A stretch of DNA of 46,301 bases, from positions 1 to 46,301 of the forward strand of contig CASDXG010000103.1 in NCBI GenBank assembly GCA_949285025.1, written 5' to 3'. This document shows, one piece after another, positions 20,973-27,455 of the stretch (position 1 is its first letter; each line of letters opens with the position of its first letter). A program made the translations under genes and the position numbers. The DNA comes from an uncultured Bacteroides sp. (GTDB lineage: Bacteria > Bacteroidota > Bacteroidia > Bacteroidales > Bacteroidaceae). The notes under the pieces were generated by a model, which was given only the letters and a program-made list of their open reading frames with translations, was not told the DNA's origin and searched no databases.

Positions 20973-21010
20973 AAAAAGGTTAAGAATCCTCGGAAAGAGG
21001 ATTCCTAACC
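20973..21010 (-). terminator. Attenuator-like stem-loop between rplL and rpoB
   Basis: On the minus strand a 14-base stem (GGTTAGGAATCCTC / GAGGATTCTTAACC, one G-U pair) with a 5-base loop is followed by TTTTT. It has the form of an intrinsic terminator, yet rpoB and rpoC lie downstream with no obvious promoter between, so partial termination is likely. E. coli has an attenuator at the same place. Confidence 0.75.
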
Positions 21011-21035
21011 GAATTACCTGATTAACAGGATTGTA

Positions 21036-21413
21036 TTATTTCAGTTCAACTTCAGCACCTGCTTCTTCCAAAGTTTTCTTCAATGCTTCTGCATCATCTT
21101 TAGACAAACCTTCTTTCAAAGTACTGGGAGCTCCGTCTACCAAGTCTTTCGCTTCTTTCAAGCCAAGACCACAAGCTTCTTTAACTGCTTTAACTACTTG
21201 CAATTTAGCAGCACCTGCACTCTTCAAAACTACATCAAATGCAGTTTTTTCTTCTGCTGCGGCTGCACCGGCAGCAGCAGGACCAGCAGCTACAGCAACT
21301 GCGGCTGCAGCAGGTTCAATACCATATTCTTCTTTAAGGATAGTTGCAAGTTCATTAACTTCTTTTACTGTTAAGTTAACTAATTGTTCTGCAAAAGCTT
21401 TCAAATCTGCCAT
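21036..21413 (-). CDS. rplL: 50S ribosomal protein L7/L12 (bL12)
   Basis: A 125-residue L7/L12. The N-terminal dimerisation helix region ([20 protein letters not shown]) is followed by an Ala-rich hinge (about residues 34-53) and a C-terminal factor-binding domain ([20 protein letters not shown], then [15 protein letters not shown]). Multiple copies bound to L10 form the ribosomal stalk that recruits translational GTPases. It lies 70 bases after rplJ and is followed by the stem-loop that precedes rpoB. An antisense frame over the Ala-rich part is only a shadow. Confidence 0.97.
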   Translation of the reverse strand: MADLKAFAEQLVNLTVKEVNELATILKEEYGIEPAAAAVAVAAGPAAAGAAAAEEKTAFDVVLKSAGAAKLQVVKAVKEACGLGLKEAKDLVDGAPSTLKEGLSKDDAEALKKTLEEAGAEVELK

Positions 21414-21483
21414 TTTTGTATGATTTTAATTGTTTATTACTAATTGAATATTAAACTTAGGAATTCCTATTTTCGGAGAATAC

Positions 21484-21999
21484 TTATTCAGCCCGTTCAC
21501 CCAAAGTCTTAAGAACTCCATGAAGGGTGTTAGCCCCTGATTGAAGAGCAGAAACAACATTCTTGGTCGGAGACAGCAACAACGCCATAACATCCGCAAT
21601 AACTTCATTTTTGCTCTTAATAGTTGCAAGAGTTTCTAGTTGCTCTACACCGATATAGAAACCTTCTTCTGCATAAGCAGCTTTCAATGAAGGAACCCCT
21701 TCTTTATATTCTTTCAACAGCTTAGCAGGAGCATTTGCCGTTTCACAGAACATAACAGATGTTGTTCCTTTCAAAGAATCAAATAAGGGTGAGTAATCAA
21801 CATCCAAACTCATCATCGCTTTGTGAAGCAAAGAATTCTTCACAACAACCAGCTTAATACCTGCATTAAAACATTTTCTTCGCAATTCACTCGTAGAAGC
21901 AGCGTCCATTGCTGTGGTATCTACCAAATAAAAATGTCCGTATTGCTTAATGGTATCAGCTAACTGACCTATAATAACGCCTTTATCTTCCTTTCTCAT
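21484..21999 (-). CDS. rplJ: 50S ribosomal protein L10 (uL10)
   Basis: A 171-residue L10 starting MRKEDKGVIIGQLADTIKQY, with the 23S-binding N-domain (SELRRKCFNAGIKLVVVKNS) and a C-terminal helix that carries L7/L12 dimers. It lies 14 bases after rplA and 70 bases before rplL. It stands out from nearly all neighbours in having a strong Shine-Dalgarno sequence, AAGGAGG at 22004-22010, four bases before the ATG; this fixes the start. In other bacteria L10 with L12 represses its own mRNA leader; the SD may be relevant to such control here. Confidence 0.97.
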   Translation of the reverse strand: MRKEDKGVIIGQLADTIKQYGHFYLVDTTAMDAASTSELRRKCFNAGIKLVVVKNSLLHKAMMSLDVDYSPLFDSLKGTTSVMFCETANAPAKLLKEYKEGVPSLKAAYAEEGFYIGVEQLETLATIKSKNEVIADVMALLLSPTKNVVSALQSGANTLHGVLKTLGERAE

Positions 22000-22003
22000 G
22001 ATT

Positions 22004-22010
22004 CCTCCTT
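22004..22010 (-). promoter_or_regulatory. Strong Shine-Dalgarno sequence of rplJ
   Basis: AAGGAGG on the minus strand, four bases from the rplJ ATG, squeezed between the rplA stop (22014) and the start. Most other genes in this window have A-rich leaders without such a match, so it is unusual for this genome type. Confidence 0.8.
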
Positions 22011-22013
22011 ATT

Positions 22014-22712
22014 TTAGATTCCGTCTACCGATTTCGGGTCTATTTTTATACCCTTACTCATTGTACTTGAAAGATAAATACTCTTAATATAAGTGCCTTT
22101 AGCTGTCGTCGGTTTCAGCTTTATGATTGTAGCAATAAATTCTTTTGCATTATCACAAATCTGATCTGCAGTGAAAGATATTTTACCGATTGAAGTATGA
22201 ACGATACCGCTCTTGTCAACCTTAAAATCAATCTTACCTTGTTTAACTTCCTTAACAGCTTTCGCCACATCCATAGTCACAGTGCCGCTTTTGGGATTCG
22301 GCATCAATCCGCGAGGACCAAGAATACGTCCCAAAGCACCTATTTTTCCCATGATAGACGGCATTGTAATGATTACATCAATATCAGTCCATCCACCTTT
22401 GATCTTTTCAATATATTCATCAAGACCAACATAGTCAGCGCCAGCTTCTTTTGCAGCAGCTTCAACATCCGGTGTACACAAGACAAGTACACGCACCTGT
22501 TTTCCCGTTCCATGAGGAAGAGAGACTACGCCTCTCACCATCTGATTTGCCTTACGCGGGTCAACACCTAAGCGTACATCTATATCCAAAGAAGCATCAA
22601 ATTTCGTAAAAGTAATATCTTTCACCAATTGAGAAGCTTCTTTCAACGTATATACCTTCCCTGCTTCAATCTTTTCTGCAGCCAACTTTTGATTTTTTGT
22701 CAGTTTACCCAT
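22014..22712 (-). CDS. rplA: 50S ribosomal protein L1 (uL1)
   Basis: A 232-residue L1, normal length, containing [20 protein letters not shown], the block [19 protein letters not shown] and the signature [20 protein letters not shown]1 forms the mobile stalk at the ribosomal exit site and in E. coli represses the rplK-rplA mRNA. It lies 16 bases after rplK and 14 bases before rplJ. No Shine-Dalgarno sequence is visible before the ATG. Confidence 0.98.
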   Translation of the reverse strand: MGKLTKNQKLAAEKIEAGKVYTLKEASQLVKDITFTKFDASLDIDVRLGVDPRKANQMVRGVVSLPHGTGKQVRVLVLCTPDVEAAAKEAGADYVGLDEYIEKIKGGWTDIDVIITMPSIMGKIGALGRILGPRGLMPNPKSGTVTMDVAKAVKEVKQGKIDFKVDKSGIVHTSIGKISFTADQICDNAKEFIATIIKLKPTTAKGTYIKSIYLSSTMSKGIKIDPKSVDGI

Positions 22713-22728
22713 ACTTAATTGAAGTTAA

Positions 22729-23172
22729 TTAGTTATTACCCGGGAAGTCACCCTTTACGGCGATACCCATACTCCTTGCTGTACCGGCTACCATTGTCAT
22801 AGCAGCTTCTACTGTAAAGCAATTCAAATCGACCAATTTATCTTGAGCAATGGTACGAATCTGTTCCCAAGTAAGCTCAGCAACTTTCTTACGATTCGGC
22901 TCAGCAGACCCACTTTTCACCTTTGCAGCTTCAAGCAATTGAATTGCCACAGGAGGAGTTTTTACAACAAAGTCAAATGACTTATCTGTATAATAGGTAA
23001 TAATAACAGGCAAAACCTTACCTGCCTTGTCCTGGGTCTTGGCATTGAATTGCTTGCAGAATTCCATAATGTTGATTCCCTTAGAACCCAATGCAGGTCC
23101 TACGGGAGGAGATGGATTCGCAGCGCCTCCTTTAATCTGTAATTTGATTAGTCCAGCAACTTCTTTAGCCAT
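22729..23172 (-). CDS. rplK: 50S ribosomal protein L11 (uL11)
   Basis: A 147-residue L11 with the proline-rich N-terminal segment ([19 protein letters not shown]) and the C-terminal rRNA-binding domain ending [20 protein letters not shown]11 forms the base of the stalk near the GTPase-associated centre and is needed for RelA-type stringent response and thiostrepton binding. It lies 59 bases after nusG and 16 bases before rplA. No Shine-Dalgarno sequence is present. Confidence 0.98.
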   Translation of the reverse strand: MAKEVAGLIKLQIKGGAANPSPPVGPALGSKGINIMEFCKQFNAKTQDKAGKVLPVIITYYTDKSFDFVVKTPPVAIQLLEAAKVKSGSAEPNRKKVAELTWEQIRTIAQDKLVDLNCFTVEAAMTMVAGTARSMGIAVKGDFPGNN

Positions 23173-23231
23173 TTTTGTGAGTTTTAATATAAATGTTCAA
23201 CGAATCAGAAACAATACACGTAACAATTGTA

Positions 23232-23774
23232 TCATTCCTTTTCTACATCCGTAAAGCCTAATTCAAGCGGAGTTTTACGCCCGAATATCTTAACCATCAC
23301 TTTCAGTTTACGTTTATCCGTATTCACTTCCTCAATAACACCACTGAATCCGCTAAACGGGCCAACGCTAACTTTCACTGTTTCACCTATAGTATAAGGA
23401 ATATTTGCCTCCTCGTTTACCTCTTGAAGCTCATCCACCGTACCAAGTATTCGATTCACTTCCGACTGACGCAATGGAACCGGATGATCCAGCCCGCCCA
23501 AAAAGCCGATTACATTCGGCGTATTTCTTAACTGATGGGCAACTTCACCGACCAAAGCAGCTTCTACCAATACATAACCGGGAAGATAACTTCTTTCCTT
23601 AACTATCTTTTTCCCGTTACGCACTTGAACAACCTTTTCAGTAGGAATCAACACCTGAGATACATACTCACCAAGGTCGCTGTTACGCATATCAGCTTCA
23701 AGATACTCTTTTACCTTATTCTCTTTTCCACTTACAGCACGTAATACGTACCATTTTTTTTCAGTCTCAGACAT
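23232..23774 (-). CDS. nusG: Transcription termination/antitermination factor NusG
   Basis: A 180-residue protein with an N-terminal NGN domain (KWYVLRAVSGKENKVKEYLE; later RSYLPGYVLVEA) that binds RNA polymerase, and a C-terminal KOW domain (VSVGPFSGFSGVIEEVN) that contacts S10 or Rho. The location between secE (14-base gap) and rplK marks it as the housekeeping NusG rather than an UpxY-type paralogue of Bacteroides capsule loci. Confidence 0.97.
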   Translation of the reverse strand: MSETEKKWYVLRAVSGKENKVKEYLEADMRNSDLGEYVSQVLIPTEKVVQVRNGKKIVKERSYLPGYVLVEAALVGEVAHQLRNTPNVIGFLGGLDHPVPLRQSEVNRILGTVDELQEVNEEANIPYTIGETVKVSVGPFSGFSGVIEEVNTDKRKLKVMVKIFGRKTPLELGFTDVEKE

Positions 23775-23788
23775 TTTTCACCGTTTTT

Positions 23789-23983
23789 TTAGTGCGGATA
23801 GATAACATCCTCCATGATAAACTTAAAGACAGAATCCATAAGAAAAACAGCAAGCGCAATAAGCAGGGAAGCATATAAAACTACTACAGCGCTGCTTGAA
23901 AGTTCTGAACGAGTAGGCCATGATACTTTATGGACCAATTCGTCATAAGATTCTTTACAATAATTCGTTATCTTTTTAAGCAT
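23789..23983 (-). CDS. secE: Preprotein translocase subunit SecE
   Basis: A 64-residue, single-span SecE, the short form expected outside the Gammaproteobacteria. An amphipathic N-terminal part contains the SecE signature ELVHKVSWPTRSEL, and one transmembrane segment covers about residues 33-55 (VVLYASLLIALAVFLMDSVF). SecE clamps SecY in the translocon. The gene lies between tRNA-Trp (13-base gap) and nusG (14-base gap), the conserved secE-nusG pair. Confidence 0.95.
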   Translation of the reverse strand: MLKKITNYCKESYDELVHKVSWPTRSELSSSAVVVLYASLLIALAVFLMDSVFKFIMEDVIYPH

Positions 23984-23996
23984 ATTTGTATCAATT

Positions 23997-24072
23997 TGGC
24001 ACGGGAAGAGAGACTCGAACTCCCGACACTCGGTTTTGGAGACCGATGCTCTACCAACTGAGCTATTCCCGT
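23997..24072 (-). tRNA. tRNA-Trp (anticodon CCA)
   Basis: A 76-base cloverleaf: acceptor stem ACGGGAA/TTCCCGT, D-arm AGCTCAGTTGGTAGAGC, anticodon loop CTCCAAA, T-arm with GTTCGAGTC. The 3' CCA is encoded, unlike in the other tRNA genes of this window. Its 5' end directly abuts the A-run (T-run on the coding strand) of the stem-loop after tuf. Confidence 0.96.
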
Positions 24073-24073
24073 A

Positions 24074-24107
24074 AAAATAGTTCCCGAAACGATTCGGGAA
24101 CTATTTT
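24074..24107 (-). terminator. Perfect stem-loop between tuf and tRNA-Trp
   Basis: A 15-base perfect inverted repeat (AAAATAGTTCCCGAA / TTCGGGAACTATTTT) with a 4-base loop, followed on the minus strand by TTTTT that runs into the tRNA-Trp gene. It has the form of an intrinsic terminator for tuf. No room remains for a separate promoter between it and the tRNA. Confidence 0.75.
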
Positions 24108-24129
24108 CTTTATTTCAGGATTGACATTA

Positions 24130-25314
24130 TCAGTCAAGAAGTTCTGTAATCTGGCCTGCACCTACTGTACGACCGCCTTCACGAATAGCGAAACGCAAAC
24201 CAACGTTCAAAGCTACCGGATAGATCAATTCTACAGTAATAGATACATTATCACCCGGCATTACCATATCGGTTCCTTCCGGAAGTGAGATTTCACCTGT
24301 ACAGTCCATTGTACGCAAATAGAATTGCGGACGATATTTGTTATGGAACGGAGTATGACGACCACCTTCTTCTTTCTTCAAGATATAAACCTCAGCCTTA
24401 AATTTAGAATGAGCTTTTACCTGACCCGGATGACACAGAATCATACCACGTTTAATTTCGTTCTTATCGATACCGCGAAGCAACAAACCTACGTTATCAC
24501 CGGCTTCTCCTTGATCCAGCAACTTGCGGAACATTTCAACACCTGTAACAACTGATTTCTTATCTTCACCCAAACCTAAGATTTCAACTTCATCACCTAC
24601 TTTGATAACACCAGCTTCAATACGACCGGTAGCAACGGTACCACGACCAGTAATTGAGAATACATCCTCAACAGGCATCAAGAACGGTTTATCAACATCA
24701 CGCGGAGGCAATGGAATCCAAGAATCTACTGCATCCATCAATTCCATAACTTTTTCTTCCCACTTTTCAACACCATTCAATGCACCCAAAGCAGAACCAC
24801 GGATAATCGGAGTATTATCGCCATCGAAATCATAGAACGACAAAAGTTCACGCATTTCCATTTCTACCAATTCCAACATTTCCTCATCGTCTACCATATC
24901 GCATTTGTTCAAGAATACAACCAGACGAGGAACGTTTACCTGACGAGCCAACAAAATATGTTCACGAGTCTGAGGCATCGGACCATCAGTTGCAGCAACA
25001 ACAATGATAGCACCATCCATCTGAGCAGCACCAGTTACCATGTTTTTCACATAATCGGCGTGTCCCGGACAGTCAACATGTGCATAGTGACGGTTGGCTG
25101 TTTCATATTCAACGTGCGAAGTATTGATAGTAATACCTCTTTCCTTTTCCTCCGGAGCGTTATCAATCTGGTCGAATGATTTAACTTCCGAAAGACCTTT
25201 CTTTGCCAATACTGTAGTGATGGCAGCTGTCAACGTTGTTTTACCGTGGTCTACGTGACCGATTGTACCAATATTTACGTGCGGTTTGGTACGTTCAAAT
25301 TTCTCTTTAGCCAT
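24130..25314 (-). CDS. tuf: Elongation factor Tu
   Basis: A 394-residue EF-Tu that delivers aminoacyl-tRNA to the ribosome. GTP-binding motifs are GHVDHGKT (residues 19-26), DCPGH (80-84) and NKCD (135-138); domains II and III are complete, ending [16 protein letters not shown]. The gene directly follows four tRNA genes and precedes tRNA-Trp and secE, as for the tufB locus of E. coli. It is the only tuf in the window, since the str-type operon lacks one. No Shine-Dalgarno sequence is evident. Confidence 0.98.
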   Translation of the reverse strand: MAKEKFERTKPHVNIGTIGHVDHGKTTLTAAITTVLAKKGLSEVKSFDQIDNAPEEKERGITINTSHVEYETANRHYAHVDCPGHADYVKNMVTGAAQMDGAIIVVAATDGPMPQTREHILLARQVNVPRLVVFLNKCDMVDDEEMLELVEMEMRELLSFYDFDGDNTPIIRGSALGALNGVEKWEEKVMELMDAVDSWIPLPPRDVDKPFLMPVEDVFSITGRGTVATGRIEAGVIKVGDEVEILGLGEDKKSVVTGVEMFRKLLDQGEAGDNVGLLLRGIDKNEIKRGMILCHPGQVKAHSKFKAEVYILKKEEGGRHTPFHNKYRPQFYLRTMDCTGEISLPEGTDMVMPGDNVSITVELIYPVALNVGLRFAIREGGRTVGAGQITELLD

Positions 25315-25369
25315 AGCTTTACTTGTTATTTATTTTGATTAGTAATAATCACCTTATTTATATACTACG

Positions 25370-25441
<72 letters not shown>

Positions 25442-25447
25442 GAAGAG

Positions 25448-25520
25448 AGCGGAAGACGGGACTCAAACCCGCGACCCTCAGCTTGGAAGGCTAATGCTCT
25501 ATCAACTGAGCTACTTCCGC
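25448..25520 (-). tRNA. tRNA-Gly (anticodon TCC)
   Basis: A 73-base tRNA with acceptor stem GCGGAAG/CTTCCGC and anticodon loop CTTCCAA. CCA is not encoded. It lies six bases before tRNA-Thr(GGT). Confidence 0.95.
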
Positions 25521-25529
25521 AATTCCGCG

Positions 25530-25612
25530 TGGGCAAAGATGGATTCGAACCACCGAAGGCGTAAGCCAGCAGATTTACAGTCTGCCCCATTTGGCCACTC
25601 TGGTATTTGCCC
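25530..25612 (-). tRNA. tRNA-Tyr (anticodon GTA)
   Basis: An 83-base class II tRNA with a long variable arm, acceptor stem GGGCAAA/TTTGCCC and anticodon loop CTGTAAA. CCA is not encoded. Confidence 0.95.
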
Positions 25613-25651
25613 TACACTCAAAACTTCCAAAAGAAAGTTTCCCTATTTTAG

Positions 25652-25725
25652 AGCCTCTTGTCGGATTCGAACCAACGACCCCGAGATTACAAATCACGTG
25701 CTCTGGCCAACTGAGCTAAAGAGGC
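25652..25725 (-). tRNA. tRNA-Thr (anticodon TGT)
   Basis: A 74-base tRNA with acceptor stem GCCTCTT/AAGAGGC and anticodon loop TTTGTAA. First tRNA of the tuf transcription unit, about 35 bases downstream of the predicted RNA start. Confidence 0.95.
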
Positions 25726-25728
25726 GAA

Positions 25729-25773
25729 AACTTTGCAGTCACTATACTTACATAGCTTAGCGGCTGCAAAGTT
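25729..25773. repeat. 10-base inverted repeat around the tRNA-tuf promoter start region
   Basis: AACTTTGCAG (25729-25738) and CTGCAAAGTT (25764-25773) are perfect reverse complements 25 bases apart. The right arm overlaps the -7 element; the left arm ends just before tRNA-Thr(TGT). It could be an operator-like site or a stem in read-through RNA from hpf. Confidence 0.5.
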
Positions 25774-25796
25774 AGATATTATTTTTTATTCGCAAA
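25767..25796 (-). promoter_or_regulatory. Promoter of the tRNA-Thr/Tyr/Gly/Thr-tuf unit
   Basis: -33 TTTG (25793-25796) and -7 TAACTTTG (25767-25774), 18 bases apart, on the minus strand, between the hpf stop (25814) and the first tRNA. Confidence 0.65.
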
Positions 25797-25813
25797 ATAT
25801 TTTGCCGTTTTTT

Positions 25814-26113
25814 TTACTTACCTTGCTGTTTTTCTTTAGCTTTCAATAGTTGCTTGGAAAGCGCTTCCAAGCACACATCTACCGACTCTTCAAACGTATC
25901 GCTTACTTTTTCTGCGTAAAACTCCGAATTCAGCGCCAATATGCGGATTCCCGCTTCCTTATTCATCGCCGTCTCCGGTTTTACTACCTTTAAAGACACC
26001 TCTACTTTCTTTATGTTATCGCAAAATCGTTCGAGCTTCTCTGCTTTTTTTTGAATAAAAGCTTCCAATTTCTCAGATGCATCGAAATGAATAGATTGAA
26101 TTCTTACTTCCAT
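25814..26113 (-). CDS. hpf: Ribosome hibernation-promoting factor, short HPF/RaiA type
   Basis: A 99-residue protein starting MEVRIQSIHFDASEKLEAFI, with the S30AE beta-alpha fold (KVEVSLKVVKPE; FYAEKVSDTFEESVDVCLEA). It lacks the C-terminal dimerisation domain of long HPF. Known role: binds the 30S decoding region and inactivates ribosomes in stationary phase. The start at 26113 is chosen over a longer frame from 26155 because a strong Shine-Dalgarno sequence (AAGGAGG, 26118-26124) lies four bases before this ATG and because the longer version would overlap xerC. It follows xerC by 16 bases, in an operon with rpsU. Confidence 0.92.
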   Translation of the reverse strand: MEVRIQSIHFDASEKLEAFIQKKAEKLERFCDNIKKVEVSLKVVKPETAMNKEAGIRILALNSEFYAEKVSDTFEESVDVCLEALSKQLLKAKEKQQGK

Positions 26114-26117
26114 AAAG

Positions 26118-26124
26118 CCTCCTT
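26118..26124 (-). promoter_or_regulatory. Strong Shine-Dalgarno sequence of hpf
   Basis: AAGGAGG on the minus strand just after the xerC stop (26130-26132), four bases before the hpf ATG. It decides the start codon and is unusual among the genes of this window. Confidence 0.8.
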
Positions 26125-26129
26125 TTCTT

Positions 26130-27011
26130 TTACGCTCTGGGATGAGCTTGTTCATATTCTTTTTTCAACTCCTCAAAAGTAGTATGCGTATAAATCTCCG
26201 TAGTCGTCAAACGTGCATGCCCCAACAATTCTTTTACAGCACCCAAATCCGCATGATGATTAAGCATCGCCGTAGCAAATGTATGCCGCAACACGTGTGG
26301 ACTCCGTTTCTTCATCGTTACCACTCTCGAAAGAGCCTGTCTCACCAAAAGATAGATCATCGAAGGATACATCGCACCTCCGTTCTTGCGGATAAAAAAC
26401 GCACTGCTTTTTTTCACACAACAAGCCGTCCGTGCCATCAAATATGCCCGCAAATCAGCTTGCAGTTCTCTTCCAAAAGGTACAATCCGCTGTTTATTCC
26501 GCTTTCCTGTTACTTTTACCGTGCAGCCATCCAAATCCACATCTCCGTCCTTCAATCCGATCAGCTCCGACAAACGAACTCCGGTCTCGTAAAAGAACTC
26601 CACAATCACCCGATTACGGATGCCGTCAAAGTCTTCACCAAAATCCGTCGTGTCAAGCAGCTTATCCATATCCGTTTCTCTTACAAAAGACGGAAGCGGC
26701 TTCTTTTTCTTCGGCCCTTGCACCTTTCGCGTCGGATCCACCGACACAACTTCCTTCCGCAACAGGAATTTATAGAATGTACGCAACGCACTTAATTTAC
26801 GGTTTACCGATGTAGCCGCCCGTCCTTGCTCCATAAGAGCCAAAATCCAGCTGCGAACCACATCACCATCCGCCGTCTCCAAAGACAAACATTCATCCTT
26901 TCCCTTCAAGAACGACTCAAATTCCTCAATATCCGATCCATATGCCGTCACGGTCTTCTCGGAATAATTCCGCTCATATCGGAGATAAGATAAAAAAGCC
27001 TTTTTCAACAT
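26130..27011 (-). CDS. xerC: Tyrosine recombinase XerC/XerD type
   Basis: A 293-residue site-specific recombinase with an N-terminal SAM-like DNA-binding domain (about 1-95) and a catalytic domain. The catalytic residues are visible: Arg146 (ETGVRLSEL), Lys170 (VTGKRNKQR), His239 and Arg242 (PHVLRHTFAT), His265 (LLGHARLTTT) and the nucleophile Tyr274 (EIYTH). Such enzymes resolve chromosome dimers at dif. Location between rpsU and hpf in a housekeeping operon argues for a chromosomal Xer protein rather than a phage or integron integrase; XerC versus XerD naming is not certain. It starts 78 bases after the rpsU stop. Confidence 0.9.
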   Translation of the reverse strand: MLKKAFLSYLRYERNYSEKTVTAYGSDIEEFESFLKGKDECLSLETADGDVVRSWILALMEQGRAATSVNRKLSALRTFYKFLLRKEVVSVDPTRKVQGPKKKKPLPSFVRETDMDKLLDTTDFGEDFDGIRNRVIVEFFYETGVRLSELIGLKDGDVDLDGCTVKVTGKRNKQRIVPFGRELQADLRAYLMARTACCVKKSSAFFIRKNGGAMYPSMIYLLVRQALSRVVTMKKRSPHVLRHTFATAMLNHHADLGAVKELLGHARLTTTEIYTHTTFEELKKEYEQAHPRA

Positions 27012-27089
27012 ACGCGCATCATTCTAACCTTTCAGCTACGAATGTATAAAAAAGAATTCAATAATTCAAGAAAAATCGCGAATTAGTTC

Positions 27090-27281
27090 TTACTCTTCTA
27101 CCTGATTCATCTTCTGAACGTAAATGGCACGTTCCATTTTCAATCGCTTCAATACAGACGGTTTGTCGTATTGTTGTCTGCTACGCAGCTCTTTTACAAC
27201 TCCTGTCTTCTCAAATTTACGTTTGAATTTCTTCAAGGCCTTTTCAATGTTTTCGCCTTCTTTTACTGGTACTACAATCAT
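27090..27281 (-). CDS. rpsU: 30S ribosomal protein S21 (bS21)
   Basis: A 63-residue, strongly basic protein beginning MIVVPVKEGENIEKALKKFK, with the S21 block KRKFEKTGVVKELRSRQQYD. bS21 sits on the 30S platform and, in Bacteroidetes, helps shield the anti-Shine-Dalgarno end of 16S rRNA. It is the first gene of the rpsU-xerC-hpf unit with a good promoter upstream. Flavobacterial rpsU has been reported to have a strong Shine-Dalgarno sequence; here the 20 bases before the ATG are A/T rich with no such match. Confidence 0.95.
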   Translation of the reverse strand: MIVVPVKEGENIEKALKKFKRKFEKTGVVKELRSRQQYDKPSVLKRLKMERAIYVQKMNQVEE

Positions 27282-27338
27282 GTTTTTTTAGAATTATTAT
27301 CGTTTTTATTTATTAATTTCAGCAGTCTATTTGCGGCG

Positions 27339-27369
27339 CAAAATTACACATACTTTCCTTATCCGCAAA
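27339..27369 (-). promoter_or_regulatory. Promoter of rpsU-xerC-hpf
   Basis: -33 TTTG (27366-27369) and -7 TAATTTTG (27339-27346) spaced by exactly 19 bases on the minus strand, about 58 bases upstream of the rpsU ATG. Confidence 0.75.
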
Positions 27370-27420
27370 ACTTATTTCATATTTTATTGTGAAACAATCA
27401 AAAAGAAGGCGATCTTTCAC

Positions 27421-27428
27421 TATATTTG
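27421..27428 (+). promoter_or_regulatory. Likely -7 element of the pepP promoter
   Basis: TATATTTG matches TAnnTTTG, 28 bases before the preferred pepP ATG; no clear -33 TTTG is seen. The alternative upstream ATG of pepP (27426) would lie inside this element. Confidence 0.5.
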
Positions 27429-27455
27429 TTTCGTAATTCAAAAGAAAAGAACCTT

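Noticed and set aside
21031-21423. A 130-codon plus-strand frame rich in Ala and Ser opposite rplL
   Set aside because: It is the mirror of the Ala-rich hinge of L7/L12; the minus-strand gene is certain and the frame starts and ends with it.
27426-27455. A longer start for pepP at 27426
   Set aside because: That ATG overlaps the predicted -7 element, so it would lie upstream of the RNA start.
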